9,786 bases of DNA from Euryarchaeota archaeon UBA88. Lineage in GTDB: Archaea > Thermoplasmatota > Poseidoniia > Poseidoniales > Poseidoniaceae. The stretch spans positions 49,997-59,782 of the forward strand of contig DAME01000038.1 in assembly GCA_002499545.1 (NCBI GenBank). Direction: 5' to 3'. Positions 6,726 through 9,786 of this stretch are shown here, piece by piece. The notes under the pieces are model-generated. The model had not been told where the DNA came from. It ran no database searches and was given only the letters and a program-made list of their open reading frames with translations. The position numbers were made by a program, and so were the translations under genes. How positions within the stretch are numbered: the first letter of the stretch is position 1; each line of letters begins with the position of its first letter.

Positions 6726-7085
6726 TTGGCAAAGCGAACACAGAAAGCAGGCGCAACAGCAAAGTTTGGAGCACGATACGGTGTTTCAGTACGACGAAAC
6801 GCAGGTTCAGCAATGGCTAAGAAAACGGCCAAGTACACCTGCCCAGTCTGTCAATACCGCAAAGTGACCCGTCGATCCGTTGGAATTTGGCACTGCTCGA
6901 AGTGCGATCACACTTTCGCTGGAGGCGCTTGGGAACCATTCACTCGTGCATCCGATACGAACAGTCGAATTCTTCGACGTTCAGTTGAAGGTGCAACCAC
7001 TGCTGACATGGCCTTCATCGCTCAACAAGCCGCTCTCGATTACGAGCGTGCTCTTGCTGCAGGCGAAATTTCTGAAGAAGAATAA
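6726..7085 (+). CDS. rpl37ae: Large-subunit ribosomal protein L37Ae (eL43)
   Basis: This is a small zinc-binding protein of the 50S subunit. The N terminus MAKRTQKAGATAKFGARYG is the standard eL43 start. The zinc finger is formed by CPVC (Cys39, Cys42) and CSKC (Cys57, Cys60) around RRSVGIWHC, followed by FAGGAWEP. Translation begins at a TTG abutting the rrp42 stop and backed by a strong Shine-Dalgarno site. The next in-frame ATG at 6813 would remove the conserved N terminus. At 119 aa it is longer than the roughly 80-95 aa usual in the family. The excess is a C-terminal tail of about 27-30 residues, mostly helix-forming and ending in acidic SEEE. Presence downstream of rrp42 is the normal archaeal order. 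rpoP, often next, does not follow. Confidence 0.93.
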   Translation: MAKRTQKAGATAKFGARYGVSVRRNAGSAMAKKTAKYTCPVCQYRKVTRRSVGIWHCSKCDHTFAGGAWEPFTRASDTNSRILRRSVEGATTADMAFIAQQAALDYERALAAGEISEEE

Positions 7086-7110
7086 TCTCACTTTGACCGG
7101 TGTGGTGAAT

Positions 7111-7371
7111 ATGTCATCCCCATGGTCAGTTACACTCCGTGTCCGAGGAAAGGACCAGCGTGACACAAGGGCTTTGGCAGACGCATTAGCTACCGACGAA
7201 ACTGTATCGTGGAACATCGATTCAACTCAGTTTCAGTTCAGTCTTCATGAATCCAAATGCAAAGATTTGCGTGCAATGTGGAACACGAGAATTCGCGGTC
7301 TTATTGCGGTTGACTCACTGCTTCTTACCCTTGGTGATGAGTCCGAGGGTTCATCAACCAAAACCAATTGA
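7111..7371 (+). CDS. KEOPS complex Pcc1-like subunit
   Basis: Pcc1 is the small dimerisation subunit of the KEOPS complex, which makes the t6A modification at position 37 of ANN-decoding tRNAs. The product is 86 aa, close to the usual archaeal length. It has the expected pattern of a beta strand (WSVTLRV), a helix (TRALADALATD), two strands (VSWNI, FQFSL) and a final helix with the family-like DLRAMWNTRIRGLIAVDSLL (52-71), containing the conserved Leu-Arg and Asn-x-x-x-Arg spacing. The location between rpl37ae and prefoldin beta is where archaea keep pcc1, and this supports the call. The ATG at 7111 follows rpl37ae by 25 bases. The same frame is open further upstream inside rpl37ae, but that part is a frame shadow. 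The C-terminal tail is polar. The sequence is short and divergent, so certainty is moderate. Confidence 0.75.
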   Translation: MSSPWSVTLRVRGKDQRDTRALADALATDETVSWNIDSTQFQFSLHESKCKDLRAMWNTRIRGLIAVDSLLLTLGDESEGSSTKTN

Positions 7372-7388
7372 GACACAGTGGTGAGCCA

Positions 7389-7709
7389 ATGGATAACATG
7401 GAGCAATTACAGGTCGTCGTCAATGAAGTTCAGTCTGCTCGCCAACAGTTGGCGAACCTTCGTGCACAGGTTTTGGAATTAGAAACAACTGCTGAGTCGG
7501 TTAAAAATCAGCCAAAAGACCTTGCTCTCCATCAACAGATGGGAGGCGTCATGGTTGAAGTGGCAGATCGGGACGCACTTTACAAAGAACTGATATCAAC
7601 ACTTGAGGCATTGAAAGAACACCTTCAGAGATTCACTGAGCGCGAGGCAGAATTGTTAGCGACGTACGACCAGTTGAAGAAAATGCTTGAGGGGTCGGAA
7701 ACCGCATGA
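7389..7709 (+). CDS. pfdB: Prefoldin subunit beta
   Basis: Prefoldin is a cytosolic holdase made of two alpha and four beta subunits. It catches unfolded proteins between coiled-coil tentacles and passes them to the thermosome. The 106 aa product shows the beta-type layout: an N-terminal coiled coil (about 1-40), a short beta-hairpin linker (about 43-60, with NQPKDLALHQQMGGVMVEV matching the family's hairpin) and a C-terminal coiled coil (about 60-102). I chose the ATG at 7389, which has GGTGAG (7379-7384) upstream. A TTG at 7368 overlapping the pcc1 stop would add seven residues and cannot be excluded, and an ATG at 7398 is a third option. The gene ends in an ATGA overlap with the DHH gene, suggesting coupling. 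Confidence 0.88.
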   Translation: MDNMEQLQVVVNEVQSARQQLANLRAQVLELETTAESVKNQPKDLALHQQMGGVMVEVADRDALYKELISTLEALKEHLQRFTEREAELLATYDQLKKMLEGSETA

Positions 7710-8707
7710 AGGGTATTCACGAGCAAGAGGAACAACTTGAGGCACTTCATCAATGGCTCAGTTCCGCATGTTCGAAAGGAGCAGTCCCTGTTATCACCGG
7801 TAAGAACGGCGACATGGATACGGTTGGTTCTGCTATTGCACTTGCCTCTTCCCATCCAAACATGATGGCATGCGGTTTACACCTTGGGCGAACTGCAAAG
7901 CGTCTTGTCGAACAGTTTCAAGCTCCGTTTCGGAAACTCTCAGCGCAGCAGACTGTCTGGCCGCAGTCCATGGGTGGAATCGTCGTGGTAGACGCTGCAG
8001 CTCCAGGACAAATCGGCCTACAACTTCCAAAAGATGTCCCCGTATGTGTTTTGGATCATCATGCAACCAATGATTGGGATTTAAGCGACGATGACTTCAA
8101 CCTTCAGTGGAGTGTTCGAGCAACAACCCAAATCGTGGAATCCTACTTGAATCACTATTCATCGGGAACCCGTTCACTGGAAGTAAGAAAAATGTTACTT
8201 GCAGGACTGATAACAGATACTGGGCGCTTCAAGCATGCAGATCTTGGCGCATTCCAATCGGCAAATACGCTGCTTGAGACAGGTGATATCGATTATGCTG
8301 AATTTGTAGAGTCACTGGAATCCGAGGCGACATCGCCCAGCGAACGAGGAAGTCTACTTCGGGGTCTCCAACGTGCCAATTCAATCGATTCGGGTCATTG
8401 GAACATCGTTCACACATACGCTGGCACATTGGAAGGACGTTTGGCTGGCTTGTTGATTGGAACAGGTGCGGAGATAGCACTGGTGAGCCGTTATCGCGAT
8501 GGTGTCACTCGTCTCACAGCTCGAGCTTCTCGTGCGGCAACCAAAGCCGGTATACATCTTGGAGAATTGATGTCAAGTGTAGCCGAACAACTTGGTGGTG
8601 AAGGCGGTGGGCACGATGGTGCAGCAGGGTGGTCTGGTTCAATTGACCGCATTGCAGCAGAATCAGCGTTTATTGCCCAAGTAGCTAACCTGCCTCGAAT
8701 GGAGTGA
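7706..8707 (+). CDS. DHH-family phosphoesterase (DHH plus DHHA1 domains)
   Basis: DHH phosphoesterases use two metal ions to cleave phosphodiester or phosphoanhydride bonds; close bacterial relatives (NrnA) degrade very short RNAs and pAp. The 333 aa protein shows motif I as NGDMDTVGSA (Asp36, Asp38), motif II Asp96 in IVVVDAAA, motif III LDHH (Asp117, His118, His119), motif IV Asp171 in ITDTGRF, and the DHHA1 substrate-binding motif GGGHDGAAG with GGGH at 300-303. The histidine normally four residues before the first motif I aspartate, a metal ligand in related enzymes, is Gly32 here. The start overlaps the pfdB stop (ATGA). A DHH gene near the end of the exosome-prefoldin array is seen in other archaea, so a role in finishing RNA decay is an attractive inference. 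The exact substrate is not known from sequence. Confidence 0.9.
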   Translation: MKGIHEQEEQLEALHQWLSSACSKGAVPVITGKNGDMDTVGSAIALASSHPNMMACGLHLGRTAKRLVEQFQAPFRKLSAQQTVWPQSMGGIVVVDAAAPGQIGLQLPKDVPVCVLDHHATNDWDLSDDDFNLQWSVRATTQIVESYLNHYSSGTRSLEVRKMLLAGLITDTGRFKHADLGAFQSANTLLETGDIDYAEFVESLESEATSPSERGSLLRGLQRANSIDSGHWNIVHTYAGTLEGRLAGLLIGTGAEIALVSRYRDGVTRLTARASRAATKAGIHLGELMSSVAEQLGGEGGGHDGAAGWSGSIDRIAAESAFIAQVANLPRME

Positions 8708-8711
8708 TTGA

Positions 8712-9776
8712 ATGACTGAAATTGATGTTCCACTGGCCCCGGGTTTCTTCGTATCTCGATGGAGAGAACTTGGTCCGGTTGAACTCGATACTTTGACCGC
8801 GTGGCGGGATGAAATGAAATGGTCGAACTGGCTTCCACTAGCAGAAGCTGCAATGTTCCTGGATGCTGCTGAGTTGCTCGCTGTGATTGAACCTCAACTC
8901 ACTCCAGCCCAAAAGGCTACACTTTCACTGGTTCGCCGAAGAATGCTTGGAGATACCCGATTGGCCCAAGCCATTGAAGATGCATTGGAGATTACTCGTG
9001 AAGAATCAACCCGTGATTTAGCACTCGAGGGCCGATTACGTATGGAACGCGGTCTCGTGAAATATGAGTCTGGAGATGTTGAAGGTGCAAAAGACGACCT
9101 TACGTGGGCTGAGACTCGTCTCAAATCAGTTGCTTTGGCAAGCCGTGACCACGACCTTTCACTCATCAATAAAGCAGCGCTCCATATCGCCTGCGGTGAA
9201 TCGTTGATGGCCTTGTCTGTGTATTCTGACATCCCTCGCAACGGGAACCACGCGCACGAAACCATCGCTCTTTCACGCCTTGGTGCGAGTCGAATTCGAG
9301 CCTCTCTTGGCCATGCCTTTGACGCAGCAAGGCATGCATGGAATGCTCATGCCCACGCGATTCGAGCCCACCAAACTGGAATGGCGGTTGAAGGAGGTGC
9401 CCTTTTCCTTGATTTTGCGAGTGATTCTGTTGACCCAACTGCCGAACGAATGCACGTTCAAGTGGAAAATGTGGCTCCTCGACAAGCTGGTGAAGAACCA
9501 GTTCTCCTTCGAGTACACCCAGAGGATATCCAGTCTGTATTCGACTGGTGTTTCAAACACCTACCTGACACCCATGCCGGCTCTGATCGACCAGACCTTC
9601 GAGCAATGGTGAGTCTCGCTCACCGCTATGACAAACTCGAATGTTTTTCCAACCTCTTTGACAACCCAGACGGGGTTGAAGACCCGATGCTTGCTGCGAT
9701 TGTCCAAAACTGCCTTGAAGATGTTAATGCCAAAGAAGCATGGGGTGTTCGACTGGCTACTTTGACGATGTTATAA
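8712..9776 (+). CDS. Uncharacterised alpha-helical protein with TPR-like repeats, 354 aa
   Basis: The function is unknown. The protein is soluble and predicted mostly helical, rich in Ala, Leu and charged residues. There is no signal peptide, membrane helix or metal-binding cluster. TPR-like units can be seen around 107-140 (RGLVKYESGDVEGAKDDL, with the Gly...Gly-Asp...Ala spacing), around 147-175 (LHIACGESLMALSVY) and around 180-220 (LGASRIRASLGHAFDAARHA). These suggest a protein-binding scaffold of helical hairpins. The N-terminal third and the C-terminal third (about 250-354) match nothing I recognise. The ATG at 8712 is preceded by GGAG (8701-8704) and lies four bases after the DHH stop, so it is probably co-transcribed and coupled with it. 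A partner or regulator of the DHH enzyme or exosome is possible but is only inferred from the linkage. Confidence 0.8.
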   Translation: MTEIDVPLAPGFFVSRWRELGPVELDTLTAWRDEMKWSNWLPLAEAAMFLDAAELLAVIEPQLTPAQKATLSLVRRRMLGDTRLAQAIEDALEITREESTRDLALEGRLRMERGLVKYESGDVEGAKDDLTWAETRLKSVALASRDHDLSLINKAALHIACGESLMALSVYSDIPRNGNHAHETIALSRLGASRIRASLGHAFDAARHAWNAHAHAIRAHQTGMAVEGGALFLDFASDSVDPTAERMHVQVENVAPRQAGEEPVLLRVHPEDIQSVFDWCFKHLPDTHAGSDRPDLRAMVSLAHRYDKLECFSNLFDNPDGVEDPMLAAIVQNCLEDVNAKEAWGVRLATLTML

Positions 9777-9786
9777 TCTATAGATT
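9775..9786. repeat. Perfect 12-base A/T-rich palindrome at the window end
   Basis: AATCTATAGATT reads identically on both strands. It begins within the stop codon of the TPR-like gene and runs to the window edge. It could be part of a promoter or operator for the next gene, or chance in A/T-rich sequence. The window ends here, so context is missing. Confidence 0.4.

Noticed and set aside
6880..7110. Pcc1-like frame extended back into rpl37ae
   Set aside because: The extension overlaps the zinc-finger part of L37Ae in another frame, whereas the ATG at 7111 gives the normal Pcc1 length.
1..9786. CRISPR arrays, insertion sequences, integrase or toxin-antitoxin genes
   Set aside because: No repeated spacer pattern, transposase motif, terminal inverted repeats or typical defence genes were seen; the window is almost fully occupied by housekeeping genes.

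Overview
This window looks archaeal. It holds the archaeal exosome gene cluster together with the proteasome alpha subunit, archaeal SBDS, ribosomal protein L37Ae, a KEOPS Pcc1-like subunit and prefoldin beta. The gene set, mid-range GC, clear Shine-Dalgarno sites and tight packing would fit a marine Thermoplasmatota lineage such as Marine Group II (Poseidoniia). That finer placement is inference from gene content and general feel and has not been tested.

Layout: positions 1-204 hold the C-terminal end of an unrecognised protein with a terminal membrane segment. Positions 299-733 encode an unrecognised four-helix membrane protein. Positions 805-2154 encode adenylosuccinate lyase (purB). The convergent gene at 2139-2804 (minus strand) encodes diphthine-ammonia ligase (Dph6), and the 3' ends of these two genes overlap by 16 bases. 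A 168-base divergent intergenic region (2805-2972) separates dph6 from the main plus-strand array.

The array from 2973 to 9776 reads psmA - sbds - rrp4 - rrp41 - rrp42 - rpl37ae - pcc1-like - pfdB - DHH phosphoesterase - TPR-like protein. From rrp4 onward the genes overlap or are separated by at most 25 bases, so they are likely translationally coupled. Rrp41 carries all the residues expected of the catalytic exosome subunit, Rrp42 is its non-catalytic partner, and Rrp4 is an S1/KH cap subunit. Together they make the phosphorolytic 3'-5' RNA-degrading exosome. The neighbours cover ribosome maturation (SBDS), the ribosome itself (L37Ae), tRNA t6A modification (Pcc1-like), co-translational folding (prefoldin) and protein turnover (proteasome). 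The cluster therefore links synthesis and destruction of RNA and protein.

Most of the window is conserved archaeal housekeeping, and I do not see a clear novel defence or mobile system. The less ordinary points are these. The DHH-family enzyme at the end of the operon has a glycine where the first metal-binding histidine is expected. It is followed by an uncharacterised TPR-like protein. rpoP is missing from its usual slot between rpl37ae and pcc1, and the RNase P protein genes often seen upstream of psmA are absent here. L37Ae has a C-terminal extension and a TTG start. The dph6/psmA intergenic region is G-rich.
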